Source: Adelphocoris suturalis (lineage: Eukaryota > Arthropoda > Insecta > Hemiptera > Miridae). Taken from it: a stretch of DNA of 64,000 bases. The stretch spans positions 27,336,227-27,400,226 of the forward strand of contig CM061047.1 in NCBI GenBank assembly GCA_030762985.1, in the 5' to 3' direction. A program made the position numbers and the translations under genes. Below are positions 36,257-47,889 of the stretch, one piece after another (position 1 is the stretch's first letter; each line of letters begins with the position of its first letter). The notes under the pieces were generated by a model that made no database searches, was not told the DNA's origin, and saw nothing but the letters and a program-made list of their open reading frames with translations.

Positions 36257-36409
36257 CTGAAAGAAAAACCTCTCTAGGGAAGGACTGGCACAGCGCATGC
36301 TTGAGGTGTGAAAAATGCAATAAGACTTTGACTCCTGGAAGTCACGCCGAACACGGAGGCAAACCTTACTGCAATAACCCCTGCTACAGCGCTCTATTCG
36401 GACCTGGTG
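36257..36409 (+). CDS. CRIP1: CRIP-type single-LIM protein, coding exon 2
   Basis: The main exon (153 bases) completes codon 14 (Ala) and encodes residues 15-64. It begins ERKTSLGKDWHSACLRCEKC and carries H25, C28, C31, C34, C52 and C56 of the LIM zinc sites. The acceptor is 'ctttctctttccag' with a strong pyrimidine tract and the donor is 'G|gtaagc'. The sequence 'GKDWH..CL.CEKC' and 'HAEH.GKPYCN..CY' is the CRIP signature. There are no stops or frameshifts. The phase is 1 at both borders. Confidence 0.95.
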
Positions 36410-38049
36410 GTAAGCCTGTCTCAATCGAACCTTATCAAAATACAGTTCTTTGATTCTAATTTCTGAAAGTCCACGTATAAGTTGTATTGACATTCATGCT
36501 GTATTTTAAATGTTTTTTTTTCCTTCACAAAACAACTTCTAACAGCCCAATGTAGATGGTTAAGTTCGAAACATGCAATTTAGGTACTTACAGTAGAGCC
36601 CTGTTTATGCGCGAGTACCACGACAAAAAAAAAAAAAAAAAAAAAAGTTTAATAACGAAGTGTTCTTTCGTTTAATGATTTTGATGTAGAGAAAATTATG
36701 TCTGTACTGCTTTACTAAAAGTAAATTCCGCAGTACTGTACATATTTTGGTATTTTTGTGTATCACGTTTTTTGTAGGTACAATTAAACATAGTTTTTAT
36801 GCTGAATTATTTTTTTCTTGTTTTCACTTCAATTTTAGTATTTTTTCGGGTTATCCGCGATTTTAGCCCTTGCCACCCGATTCTGCGGGTAATCGGGGCT
36901 CTACTGTACTCGAAATTATGCTTTTGGTTAGTGTCACTTTAATCGTAAAGGTCACAATACATAACTTGTTGTTTTAGTCAATCGATAAAAAACACCAATG
37001 CTCCATCAAATCAAGTTTGTCACAAAGTTGATAAATTTGTATTGGTTGATGTTCTTGCTATGTACATAACTGTCTTTTTCATGAAACGCTAATGATAAAT
37101 ACTTAGTACCTAACGAGGGAACTCCGGTGTTTGTTACAATGACGAATTTAACAAGGGAGTTGTTCTAGTGAAGGAACAAATTTTTTTGTTTTCCTTTTTT
37201 TCCTGAAGTTAAGTTCTATTGTCAAAATTTTTCATAGCGATTCACATCGTAATTTTCTTCGCTGAACCACGTTGTGGTGTCAGTTTTTTCAATACCTTTA
37301 AGATTTTTACCCACAACTTTTATGAATTTCAGCATTTTGACGCTGTAACATTACTTTTTCAATCGGAACCCTCATATTTTACTTCGTATTCCAATTCTAA
37401 AATAATAAAACGAAGGATTTTTACCTGTTCCTACCGCAAGGAGCTTCCCGATGGGATTGGCACATCGAAAGAGTGTGTTGAATACACATAGATGAATTGC
37501 ATTGAGGTCTGTTTGAAAGGTTGAGGTCTCTTGGAACAAGTTGGGCTTAAATCTCGATTTTATGGACAAAATTCATTGAATAAGGGTTTTCCTATGTTCA
37601 GAAATAGAGAGTGTGACTCACCAAAATACAACGCTTTTGTATTGTAAAGCGAAGCTATGCTTTCCCCATCCGACATGTGTGAAGGCTGGTTCGATTTAAT
37701 TCCACGACGTCCGAGGTGAACACCGACACGATTCCGAGGGTTATGGGAAATTTACTTAAAATTAACCTGTTCAGGCTATGAAATTATCACGGCAGCTGGT
37801 AGGTATGTTAACTGAAAAGGTATCGTAATGCGGGGAAAACAAGACCATCAGGGCAGAGAGCGGGGAGGTTATAAAAACATAAAGAGGACTTCGGATGGAA
37901 ACATAATGAGCGATAAGTACAGGGTCTTTGAATGGCTGATACAAAAGTGTTTGCACTTTGATCCCCCTACCCTTCCCTCCATGCAAAATTTAAACTTATT
38001 GCTATGTAGTACTGCATCTTAACTAGGCAGTTTCATGCGGCAAAAACAA

Positions 38050-39560
38050 GTTGTGATGTTGTTTGTTGTGGTGTAGTTGTGTGAGCTTACTCGGATATTG
38101 TGACATAGACGTGTATAGAATTAGTTGAAGAACAAATACGAGACGTGCAAAATAGAAAGTAATATACGAGTAGACATTCTAATATACGGAGTATATAGTT
38201 TACAATATATTATTTGTGTTAGCAAAAGGGCATACCGCACCATCAATCTAACGGGATTCACCATGTAAATTGTATATAAAGCAATCGGTAGGATCTTGTC
38301 TAGAGGTTAACCCGCACAGCCGATGCAAACTTCATCAAAATCGGTTCATTAGTCTTGGAGTGCCAACCAACATTAGTTTTGCGGATGTGCAATGTATAGT
38401 TATTACTCAACCATACATAATTCATAAGGCATCTTCCTGGAACATTAACCGTAATAGCTCTCGAATTTGAACGAAATCGGGCTAATACGTCAAGAGTAAT
38501 CGACGTCATAAGAAATTCACATTTGCGCATGCGAGCAGTATACTATTAATCACTTCATTCATTGCTAGGGCATGTGTCTGGAGCATGTACCCAACTGCCC
38601 CCCCCCGTGTTTGAACGGAATCAAACTAATAAACAATGAGAAGTCGACTTCATAATAAATTCACGTTTGCGCATGCGCACAGACTAGGTATTATTGATCC
38701 GATAGCAATAAAAATATTAGAAGACCATCTAGAAGCTAACCTGCACAATCCCTGAAAATTTCATCAAACTCGGACTAAAACTTGGTTTAGTTGTGGGCGT
38801 GACGTGACACACAGACATAAGGCTGACATACCTACATGGACATTCCGTTCAAACACGGGGGGCAGCTGGGTACATGCTCCAGACAGATGCCCTAGCTGTG
38901 AATGAAGTGATAACAACTGCGCATGCGCAAAGCTAATTCGAGCAACCGAGGAGCAGGCTGCTGAGGAAGGCGGTACTGACTGGTGGAATCTGGCATCCCA
39001 CACTCAGATTTCACAGTTTTTCTCAACTGCATGGATTTTGATGACATCTGACCTTCTCTCTCACTCTCTCTCTCTCTCCCCTCCGTTCTCTTCTTTCCAT
39101 TCTCCAAATCATAATTCCAAATTCAAAATTTTGAAGTTTTGATATCCGAAATTTAAATGAATTTATTTTTATTTATTAATTTTTATTTTATTTATTTCAT
39201 TTTACATATTTCCTGATTATTTTATGTTACTGTTTGTTTGTTTCCCTTTTTATTGTTTACAGTTTATTTTACTCACTTTTGATTATTCGAGTTTTGTTAT
39301 TGCTATGATTTTGTCTAGCTTTTGTTTTCAGTCATGCTTGCTCTTTGATTTTTATATTTTTATCTATTTTATTTCTTATTCCTTCTCTCGGCTTATTGTA
39401 AAATTCGAAAAGTGGAAAGAGTGCAGTTCGCCAAGGGGAGCACTCTGAAAAAAATTAAGTTGACATACAATAAAAAAAAAGAAAATACCTACATGGAAAC
39501 CAAATTGATCAGCAAGCTCTAACACGAAAAAAAAGTGGAAATTTTTATTTTACCTTCGGT
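38050..39560. repeat. Second family B array, split by a retroposed insert
   Basis: Collinear with 7780-8960: 'gagcttactcggatattgtgacatagacgt', 'catcaaaatcggttcattagtcttggagt', 'cgtttgcgcatgcgcacagacta', 'catcaaactcggactaaaact'. The tail 'gaaaccaaattgatcagcaagctctaacacg' (39496-39530) follows directly after the insert at 38841-39484, as in the uninterrupted array at 8900. Confidence 0.7.
38841..39484 (+). mobile_element. Retroposed insert (644 bp) with poly(A)-like tail and 13-bp target duplication
   Basis: Flanked by 'atacctacatgga' at 38828-38840 and 39485-39497. The 3' end is 'caataaaaaaaaagaaa', which includes AATAAA. The first about 90 bases (38842-38931) are an inverted copy of the neighbouring host sequence 38523-38621. 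The rest contains a TC-rich tract (39055-39080) and T-rich sequence. No polymerase frame is recognised. It could be the 3' end of a LINE or a processed transcript. Confidence 0.7.
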
Positions 39561-40045
39561 ATTGAGGAAGAAAAATTAATGAATTATTGAGACATGGGAG
39601 CATGAACAAGATTTTTTCATATCTTGTTACCTTGCGAGATACTCTGATCTGCGGTTTTCATCACTGATGAGGTTCTTTTTTCTAAATAAAAACACTTTAG
39701 TCAAAATTTATTCGACTATCATAATTGGTAATGGATGAAAGTTGTACATCTGGACTACAGTTTACTTAAAAATAAAATACAAGAATTTTGTACAATTTTA
39801 ACGTATACAATTCGTTCACAAAGTTGGAGTCATTCTTTCTCTGGCCACCTATACTGGGGCTGGAGGATAAAAGAGGTTTACCTGAATAGTCACGATGCAC
39901 TTTAAATGAAATTTTCTTCAGGGAATCATGAGCTATGACACTATAAAACCATTGTCTTTGATTTTTCGATAATATCGTTATTCGTTAATGACTAATCTAT
40001 TCATAATACATTTTTGCACATACTTACTTCACTCTATTTTTTCAG

Positions 40046-40086
40046 GTTTTGGACGAGGGGGAGCCGAGAGCTACGTTTTCAAGTGA
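40046..40086 (+). CDS. CRIP1: CRIP-type single-LIM protein, coding exon 3 with stop
   Basis: The last coding exon (41 bases) follows the acceptor 'attttttcag'. It completes Gly65 and encodes FGRGGAESYVFK and TGA. This glycine-rich tail 'GFGRGGAES' after the LIM domain is characteristic of CRIP1 relatives and separates them from longer CRP/MLP proteins with two LIM domains. The phase matches exon 2. Confidence 0.95.
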
Positions 40087-40286
40087 ATTCCAAACAGGAA
40101 TATCCAACGTTACATTTATAAATATGAGTTTTAAAATAATAAGCATTGACTGATATTAACTCAAACTACAAGATATTGATCATTCCAACATATGTATTAG
40201 CCCTAATATGCGACTGTAACCACTTCCTACTTCTATAGTATAGATCACTAGCAGAGTATTCAAGATTGTAAAAATGACTTTGTACC

Positions 40287-40391
40287 ATTAAAATATATGT
40301 AACTTACATGATATATCACTTCTCTCTGACGGGAAAGTGAAACATAAATGCAATTTAACGACTAATTTATTGAATCCTAATTAAAAATAAA
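40287..40391 (+). promoter_or_regulatory. CRIP1: Candidate polyadenylation signals of the CRIP-type gene
   Basis: ATTAAA at 40287-40292 and AATAAA at 40386-40391 lie about 200 and 300 bases after the stop codon. Either would give a short 3' untranslated region. The exact cleavage site cannot be read from sequence. Confidence 0.4.
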
Positions 40392-40769
40392 ATATAAAAA
40401 TGAACATAGATATTAGAACGTGATGACTTCTGGAATCACACCACCTCAATTGTACGTCAGATATAAAAATATTTTACTGTGATATTAGCACCAAATTTTG
40501 AGTTAGAATGGCTGGGCAAAGGAATTTCCACCATTGAAAGTTTCGACTTTTACTGATGAACACCACGAAAAACCAACTAACCTAACGAGCAAATTTTTCA
40601 TTTCTTGAAATTTTTTTCATTGATTCATTTTTTTAAAAATTTGAGTTGGTACTTTTTGTTTGTAACTCATTCAATGTTTTAAATACTGCCAAATGAAATA
40701 TTTTCTGATTACTCGCTCAGCTTTCTATCAAAATCAATTTTACGGTTTTTTAATCTGTTTTAGTGAATT

Positions 40770-41385
40770 TTAGTAGAAAATGAAGCTATTGCAATGGCTC
40801 CAAAAATTTCAAAATCAAACTTTTCGAATAATTTCTTCATTGAAATCCGTTTTGAGAGATTCTGATACGAACCCTAGAGTTTAACGCTTCTTCATATGTA
40901 TATAAATGTGTCATTTCAGATGAAGACTCTCCAAACGAAAGATTGAGTTAGTTGGCCAACAATTTGTGAGCACATTAAATTGGTCAAATTCCAAAAATTT
41001 TACTAAAAAAATCACTGAAAGTCGCTACAAACGGCCAAAAATTGTTAAAATTATAATTTTTAACAAAGTTTCAGCCAAAACATAATTATCAACGATTAAC
41101 TAGGACATTAAATTTTTTTGCACAAAATTATGCTGAAAAACGTACTTAAATTTCATAAATATTTGCTGAAACATCTATAAAAGCTGCAAAAAATCTAAAA
41201 TCTGTTTTGAATTGCCAAATTTCATTTAGTAAAAGTTCTTTGCTATTAAATTGGTTTTTAACAATTTCCTTGTTCACAAATCGCTCAAATTTCGATACAA
41301 TTTAACATGTTATAATAATACGATAGGTAATTTAAGACAATCCGCTCATACAATCATGCTGCATGGTTGGAACTGTTTTAAAATA
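40770..41385 (-). repeat. Family A element, near full length, no long microsatellite
   Basis: The minus-strand start is near 41385 ('aaacagttccaaccatgcagcatgattgtatgagcgg'). It runs through 'tttatggcaaa'-like, 'agtttattaac'-like and 'caatttaatgtgctcac' to 'gagccattgcaatagcttcattttctac' near 40780. In place of a (TA)n tract it has only 'atatgtatataaatgtg' (40893-40909). Confidence 0.75.
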
Positions 41386-41524
41386 CAGACTCACTTCTCC
41401 TACCTTTTATTATGAAAATAGGTGCAAATGTGAGGGAGCTTAAAGCATTTGATAGCTTAGTACTAATATTAATATTATTATTATTGATAGCTTAGTACTA
41501 ATATTGTTAGTTACAAGTACCAAC

Positions 41525-42400
41525 CATAACTTTCATGAGGGTGCCAAGCCATGTTGGTATTCATGGCAAGGAGTGTGCTGATGCCCTTGCGAAGAGAGTC
41601 ATTGGTAATAACTCCATCGATATGCTGCCAATACGCATTGAGGATCAAATCTCCTACATGCAACATAAAGCCAATTCTATCTGGCATGAGCAATGGCAGG
41701 ATGAGGTCACTGGTCTGCGTGGTGTCCTTCAGGACTTGTGCCCGGTGGGCCTATTCGTAACCCAACTTCCAAGGAGGGACCAAATAGTGGTCAACCGGGT
41801 CGCCACTGGCCATATCCGTCTCACTTACAGACACCTGCTTAGTGCAGGAGCTCGAGATTTTGTGTGCGGAAGGTGTGGGGGTAATCTGACCATCCGCCAC
41901 TTCCTGGAGGACTGCCCATATCTCAGGACCTTCGAGTCCAGCATCGGCCCTCTCACGTTTTATCTGGACCAGACAAGTTCCAGTCCCTGTTGTCGTATCT
42001 GAGAGCCGCTGAGCTCTACTACGAACTGTGATATCTGATCTGTGATATATTTTTGTGCAATCTAGTCATAGTTTTATTTCACTTTGGCGATTATATATAG
42101 TAACATATATTTAGTTATAAGCCTATTCTAGATCTAGTCTTAGTTGTACTATTTTGTTTTTGAGGTTTTTTTTATCCGCTCTAGGAGCTAAACAGTGGTC
42201 ATCACTGTTCCCCTTATTTTATCCTCCTCCGATTTGCCAGTGGACTCCGTGATGGCACTCCGTTTGGTGGTGGAGGGTAGCATGGCCCCCCTTCGAATAG
42301 TGCCACTAGCAGTGTCCCTTTGGACACCTTTTCAATGCCGCTAATGACCCTTATGGTTGAGGTGCGGCTTAAACCACTAAATAAGATAAAATAATTTAAA
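41525..42400 (+). pseudogene. I-like LINE: end of RNase H, zinc finger and 3' tail
   Basis: The open frame 41535-42002 starts inside an RNase H domain: 'RVPSHVGIHGKECADALAK', where the D of 'ADALAK' is the last catalytic residue. It continues into the C-terminal tail with 'LPRRDQIVVNRVATGHIRLT' and a CCHC-like 'CGRCGGNLTIRHFLEDCPYL'. The preceding RT, endonuclease and three of the RNase H acidic residues are missing (5' truncation near 41525). The 3' untranslated tail extends to 'gaggtgcggcttaaa' (42374). The reading frame shifts near its end. The family has dead relatives at 26575-27090 and tails at 9255-9545 and 12790-13075. It differs from the LINE at 52410-56360. Confidence 0.85.
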
Positions 42401-42839
42401 AAATACAAGTACCTACCACTTGTCATTTGTGTTACACATTCACTCATTTTACAAGTTGGTACTAATAATATTACTGCAAGCCGCTAATGTTATTAGTAAT
42501 TTTTGCTAATATTATCAATAACTGTTGAACAATCTCCTACAAATTATTAGCGTTGATTGAAATATTAGTTAACGCTAATAGTATTTCTATATGCAAAAGA
42601 CCTCCTGTAAAATATTATTTTGTGTAAGGTTTTTTCGTTCAAAACCTAGTTATTTAGAGACTTGCAAGATGTTGGATGATATGGTAGGGCTTATGAAGAG
42701 GATACGTTCCACACAAATCGTGGCCATTGACAAAAGCCTTAGAACCAAGGATATATTTAATTTTTAAGCAATTTTGAGTCTAAAGAGAGGTTCTGAATGT
42801 TTTTTGTCAAAGTGAAGTGGATTGTGGATGCATTGGGCT

Positions 42840-43390
42840 CTCTCCTCTCACATTGAACCAGAAATGATGATGCACTAATGTGAACGAGCAGGTGTGTATT
42901 GCATTGCCCTGAATTTGGAGTGTAGTACAATACCATACCGCTGGTGATGTGCAAAGTATGCTGTGTAATTAAAAGATTTGCAGCAACAGTCTCTGTCCGA
43001 CTGTTTCCCTTATTAGTAACTTGGCCGCAAGATATTGAAGAAGGGGGAACTAATTTCTATCGAATTTCTGGATTTCTTATGGTAATAGCAGCTTTTGACG
43101 GTTCAGTGATCAACATAGACGCACCCTCACGTCATGGAGATGCTGTCGACAACCGTCTCGGAAATCATTCATTAAACTCTATATTTGTCGTATGGTAATA
43201 CAAAATGGCCTTACAGTGTAGGTAGGTACATGACATTCGTGTGCTTCAAAAAGGCCACGAAATGAGCAAATGAAGCGTGGAGTGTTTCCAAATTATGTGA
43301 TACATGGGGATGAAGCTGAGAGAAATTACAACGTCAGACACAAACGAACGAGAGATATAGTAGAATGTGCACTCAACAATTAAAAAGAAG
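42840..43390 (+). pseudogene. PIF/Harbinger (HARBI1-like) transposase remnant
   Basis: The best frame, 42944-43198, reads 'VCCVIKRFAATVS', 'LVTWPQDIEEG', 'NFYRISGFLMVIAAFDGSVI' and 'INIDAPS', followed by 'NHSLNSIFVV'. This is the region around the first catalytic Asp (in 'DGS') of DDE transposases of the HARBI1 type. Further on, in other frames, 'ERNYNVRHKRTRDIVECAL' (about 43320-43377) matches the conserved end containing the catalytic Glu region. Frameshifts and stops make it inactive. No terminal repeats were recognised. Confidence 0.75.
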
Positions 43391-43411
43391 AAAAAATTGC
43401 AAATTATTACG

Positions 43412-43455
43412 CAAATGTTTATTATTTCTGTGTTAGATAGCTCTTCTACGTAGAT
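43412..43455. repeat. Dispersed repeat, copy 3 of 3
   Basis: 'ttacgcaaatgtttattatttctgtgttagatagctcttctacg' matches 7383-7450 and 25497-25560. It immediately follows the Harbinger remnant, so it may be part of that transposon family's end. Confidence 0.45.
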
Positions 43456-43616
43456 CTTTGGTATTGTTATGGAAAGAAATGAAAGTACAGTTTTAGATGC
43501 AAAAACAATTCATGAATTGAATTTTATTGTTTAGGTTTTTCTTGACTACTTTAAACTTGGTGACAAATTTACAAATCATTAGTGTAGTAACTTCTTAACA
43601 TCATCCCCATCTTATT

Positions 43617-44330
43617 GAACTTCATGGTAGGGTGCTAAACGGTCGACATGCACAACGAATCCCTTCTTTTTTGGGGTTGTAATTCTGAAAATCAAATCAG
43701 ACATCTTTTCTATCACTTGACGTGGCCCAATCCAAGGAAGTTGTATAGCTTGGGGTTCCTTCCGACAATTCGCATCGGAATGTTGCACCAAACTTTATCT
43801 CCGACTTCATATTTTGGGTTCACTGATATGATATCATATCTTTTCTTTGTGTTCTCAGCAGTCATGAAAAGTCTTCTGCGTGCAATTTGATGTACTTCTT
43901 CTAATTCAGCAGTCAGGATTTCTACAAAATCCGTACGATTAGCTAATCCAAGCTTTTTACCAAACAGCAAATGCACTGGGAGTGTAAGTTCCCGTCCCAT
44001 AATCAATTTTGCAGGAGAAAATCCAGTTGAGTTTTGATCTGTAGCTCGATATGCCAGTAATACACAAGGTAGTCTTAGAACCGAGTCTGATTGGTGATTT
44101 TTCACTATCTCGGACAGCATGTCCCCCAAAGTTCGGTTAAAACACTCAACCAGTCCATCACTTTGAGGGTGAGGAGGTGTAGTCCTGGTTCTAGATAGGA
44201 ATCTGACGATTGAAAAATCACAGTCTTGATGTTTCTGCAAATTTCATTTTTGACCAAATGTCCACCTAAATCAGGTGTTTGAATCACTGAGCGTCGTCTG
44301 AAATCAAACTAACTTGATGATTTCACAATA
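43617..44330 (-). pseudogene. Ty3/Gypsy-type integrase C-terminal half, frameshifted
   Basis: On the minus strand 44240-43713 encodes 'TTPPHPQSDGLVECFNRTLG', whose Glu is the third residue of the DDE integrase triad, then 'LLAYRATDQNSTGFSPAKL' and 'MGRELTLPVHLLFG'. A frame change near 43725 leads to 'GPRQVIEKM' (GPY/F-like module) and the end 'KKKGFVVHVDRLAPYHE' with a stop near 43618. Upstream, around 44300-44240, a shifted frame holds 'LVKNEICRNIK', the part before the 'HPQSDG' block. Reverse transcriptase, protease, gag and LTRs are not present. It is an inactive LTR-retrotransposon fragment. Confidence 0.85.
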
Positions 44331-44339
44331 GCACTATTT

Positions 44340-47300
44340 CCTTTGGTGTATTTAATATTTTTATGGTTCAATACGCTCCTCCTCATTTGAAATGGATCAT
44401 CTTTCCACGGATTGATGTGATTTTCTTTCTTTTTTAAACTATCTTTAGAGTGTTTTGACTTGGAATTTCCGTTAATCTTCTGAATGAATTTGATACCAAC
44501 ACTTTATGTTTCTCCCATAGATTTTACAACTGCCAACCTTGCACATTCATCAACTGCGATTTAAAAATATTCGGTGCTCCCCTAATGTGAGAGCTCACTA
44601 CAATCAAAATGAAGGGTGTGAAGAGAATTCATGGAATGAGAAGAATGTACAGGTGAATCTGCATATGGTTGAAATTTACCATACTCACATTCCACTATTT
44701 GACATAATATAATACCACAGCATCCGATGTAATCCTTCACGTTGCCCTTCATTTCTTGGTGTTGTATCCTTATATCGTGAAGATAGTCTACACGGTTTCA
44801 TTCCATACCAGTATATGCTTTGCATGTGATGCAAATTATATCCATGGACTTCAATTTCAGTGTATTCGAATTAGAATGAAGGTTCATTGGGTATGGTAGA
44901 GTTTACTTAGCCAAGTTGGATCCTATGTCACACGCTCGTGACTTCAAAACCACAGCCAATGTTATTTGTATCAGCTAATCCTTGTAATTAGAAGCCCAAT
45001 GCTACAAAAGCGGGTGTAATTACGCGCGGTGTTACCCGGAATTAACTCATTATTATTTCATTGTTGGGATAGAAATCCATTGAAACGAGGTGGGAAACCA
45101 GGTCGGGTTTTGTCATCCACACTGATCAGACTCTAGGAAACGCAGGGTAGTTGTTCCCGCCCCATGCGGTAGTAATAACAACTGCTAATGATGGTTTTAC
45201 CCCTCTGGTGGAAACAACATCATTTGGATGCCTTTGTTATGTGGCTCGCCAGCAAAATAGTGCTGGGAAACGGTCCAAAACGGAGGTACAAGTGCCTCTG
45301 GGCTTCTGCCGTTTGTTGTCACTTGGAAAGCCGTTCTTTGGACAACCTGTACGCGGGGGTTCCATTCATTCCGTAGCGAGGACCAGCGGAGTTTCGAATT
45401 TAAATTTAATTACAATGACAAAGCTTTGGGAATAGCTTGTTGTGTTATAGGTGGTACCTTATCGACAATGCAAGAATGTGTAGCAAGGCACGATATAATG
45501 AAAACGAGCAGGTCCTAAGCTTTCAGACCTCAGGTGAATTATAATGCGCTTAAACGTTTAAATACATTTAGAACAATTGCTCGAATTTCAAAAGGCTGAA
45601 TTTAAAAAAATATCTATATATTTTTGTAAATTACTTGTGATAGTCATTTGAGGCAAAAGAATTAGGTAATTGCTAATAATTGTGGTTAGGTACTCGAGAT
45701 GATTTATGATATCTATTGTAACGAAAGGAAATGAAACTAAGTGTTGCTCTGTCATTTGTTGTTTATGAGTTCTCTGAATTTCGGAAATTACTGTGATATT
45801 GTATTTTTTAGCAAATTATCAATGGCCTGTGCTGGCCTGTTCCTAATGCTTTAAAAATTCGCTCATGGCTGAAACATTTTAGTGATATTCTGTAAGCCGA
45901 TATTTCAAACAATTTTCTGAAAAGGTGTGGGGTTTTGGAGTGTCATATTGAACCTGGATTGAATTTCAAACCTCTATGGTGAACTCTGCATCTGAAAACT
46001 AAAATAGACCATAGGTATTTGAGGTTAGATAATAGCTTTCTTTTAGCTGGTTTGTGAACCAAGTCCGTGGGAGTCGGAGCATTGCTTGAAGAATCCAATA
46101 AAGAGCGCTATTGCTTCTCACTGAAAGAGTGCTTGGAGGTTGTGTAAAATCGGGTCCGATCATACGACCTCCCCTTTGTACCAAATGAAACGGGTAAGGA
46201 CACACACGCCTCTCGAAATGAAGTTGAGGCCCCCAGAGATGTGAGGATAAGGAATGAATTAAAACACCTGGCCAGGGCTCCTGTTTGTCCACGTGAATGA
46301 GAGCACAATAAAGAAGGTGACGGAAATAGGCGGAGGGATCGGTTGCTGGGTAGCCCGGTGGTGATTAGTCCCTACCCGATGTTTGTACTGTATACATTGG
46401 GAGATGGGTAGCGGCCATATAAGGACGACGATAGGACTTCAAAGAGAGTTTCTAGCTGAGGGGTTGGACGGAGGGCAGGGGATGGGGTTGAGAAGAGAAG
46501 GCTATTTAAATTGCAGAACACCCCGTCCTCCCTCATCCGTCCTTTCCCGAGCTGGGCTGGAGGGTTTGCTCATGTTAAAACATTGATCCGAAATTGGAGC
46601 CAGTTTACCCTTCTTCCTTCGTATCTTTCCCCTTTATACATTGGATTTCGTTTCTCTCCCTCACCTACACATTTCTGTCTCTGTCTTGCTTTCCTGCTTG
46701 AAAAATAACAAGAAAAAGTTCAACCATCGACATACAGGTTTGGGGAAATTTTTCATACGTGTGCATTATTCCATAAGCATACGACAATAAAAATTACTTT
46801 TAAGAATCAAGTTCACAAGTTGGCAGCTGAGTTGCACCTGTCCGATCTAAATCTCTCGAAATGAAGTTGAGGAAACACATTTCAATAACAAAACGTATTC
46901 AATGGAAAAGTTGTATATTACCACTACAAGATTAAGTATATTTTTCTTTTGTGGAAATCGAAAATAAATTATTTTCATTATTAATACTTATGTAGCTGTA
47001 AACGTATTTGTACATGCTATTTTTCAAGAGTGGTAGCATATTTAACACAATGTTTTATTCAAGAGTTGACGACATTCGAGGAATATCTACAATCAGGTAT
47101 CATAATGTGAAATATTCTTTTACAAATATACCTAATGATATTAATCCCCCTTTTTGGAAAAAATATGCCTACTTATGGATGCTACCCAGGTTTTATAGGT
47201 TCGTACCAATAGGGTTGTACGTACTTATTTCTTAACACATGAAGAATTTCCTAATTTTCACAAAGCTGAATGCTCATTAAAATGGAAGTGTTGATTTGTT

Positions 47301-47405
47301 TGTAATTTAAGACGAATGAGCAGGTCCCACATCATCAAATCCAACATCAATAGAGCGGTAGAGGTGGGCAGCTCCGTTTAAACCTTAAGATGATGCATAA
47401 CATGG
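44340..47405. other. Unassigned 3-kb region
   Basis: No supported gene. GC-richer stretches at 44990-45400 and 46050-46640 look unique. 'ctctcgaaatgaagttgagg' occurs twice (46212 and 46854). 'aaaaattcgctcatggctgaaac' near 45853 is a short family A trace. Open frames of 60-97 codons here have no recognisable product. Confidence 0.35.
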
Positions 47406-47409
47406 TTTG

Positions 47410-47710
47410 ATGCACAACTAGACTGAAATTGGAATCAAACCAAATTAGAATCACGAAAGTCGGTCGAGAATTGTGGCCTGGGTGGCGCCGACAAAATTTG
47501 TCAAAAAAACCTGTTTTTTTTTAGCTTTACGACTCCATCCCCCCCCCCCCCCCCTTCTATGACGGAATTCAAAATTTCAGGGGCCTGTTGTAGCACAACT
47601 AGAAAAAAATTGGGGTCAGACAAAGAAATAATCTCGAAAATCGGTTGAGAATTGTGGCCTGGACGGCGTTGACAAATTTGTCACACACCTATGGTTTTTT
47701 TCACGGATTC
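47410..47710. repeat. Tandem duplication, unit of about 185 bp
   Basis: 'cacaactagactgaaattggaatcaaac', 'tcgNgaattgtggcctgggtggcgccgacaaaatttgtca' (47408-47515) is repeated as 'cacaactagaaaaaaattggggtcagac...gagaattgtggcctggacggcgttgacaaatttgtca' (47596-47692). A C16 tract lies between the copies at 47539-47554. Confidence 0.65.
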
Positions 47711-47889
47711 GGTCTTAGAATGGTCTGAAACGGATTCGTATGCGGTTATTATTATTTTTTTCTCATGCTTGGGTTGTCCTCTACCTCCCTGGATCATTTC
47801 CAATAGGAATTAAAATTAAAAAACCTTGCCTGTATGACCTAGATTCTGAGGGACGTCCTAAAAAAGGGGGAGAACGCCCAGGTTTGCCC

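Larger units (their letters stand above)
36410..40045 (+). other. CRIP1: Intron 2 of the CRIP-type gene (3.6 kb)
   Basis: Bordered by 'gtaagc' and 'ctattttttcag'. The stretch 36410-38050 shows no gene, only an A-run at 36628-36647. From 38050 it holds the family B array and the retroposed insert described separately. 39560-40030 is unassigned. Confidence 0.85.

Noticed and set aside
38764..39107. Overlapping minus-strand frames of 71-79 codons
   Set aside because: They lie across the junction of the retroposed insert and a TC-rich tract; no protein family fits.
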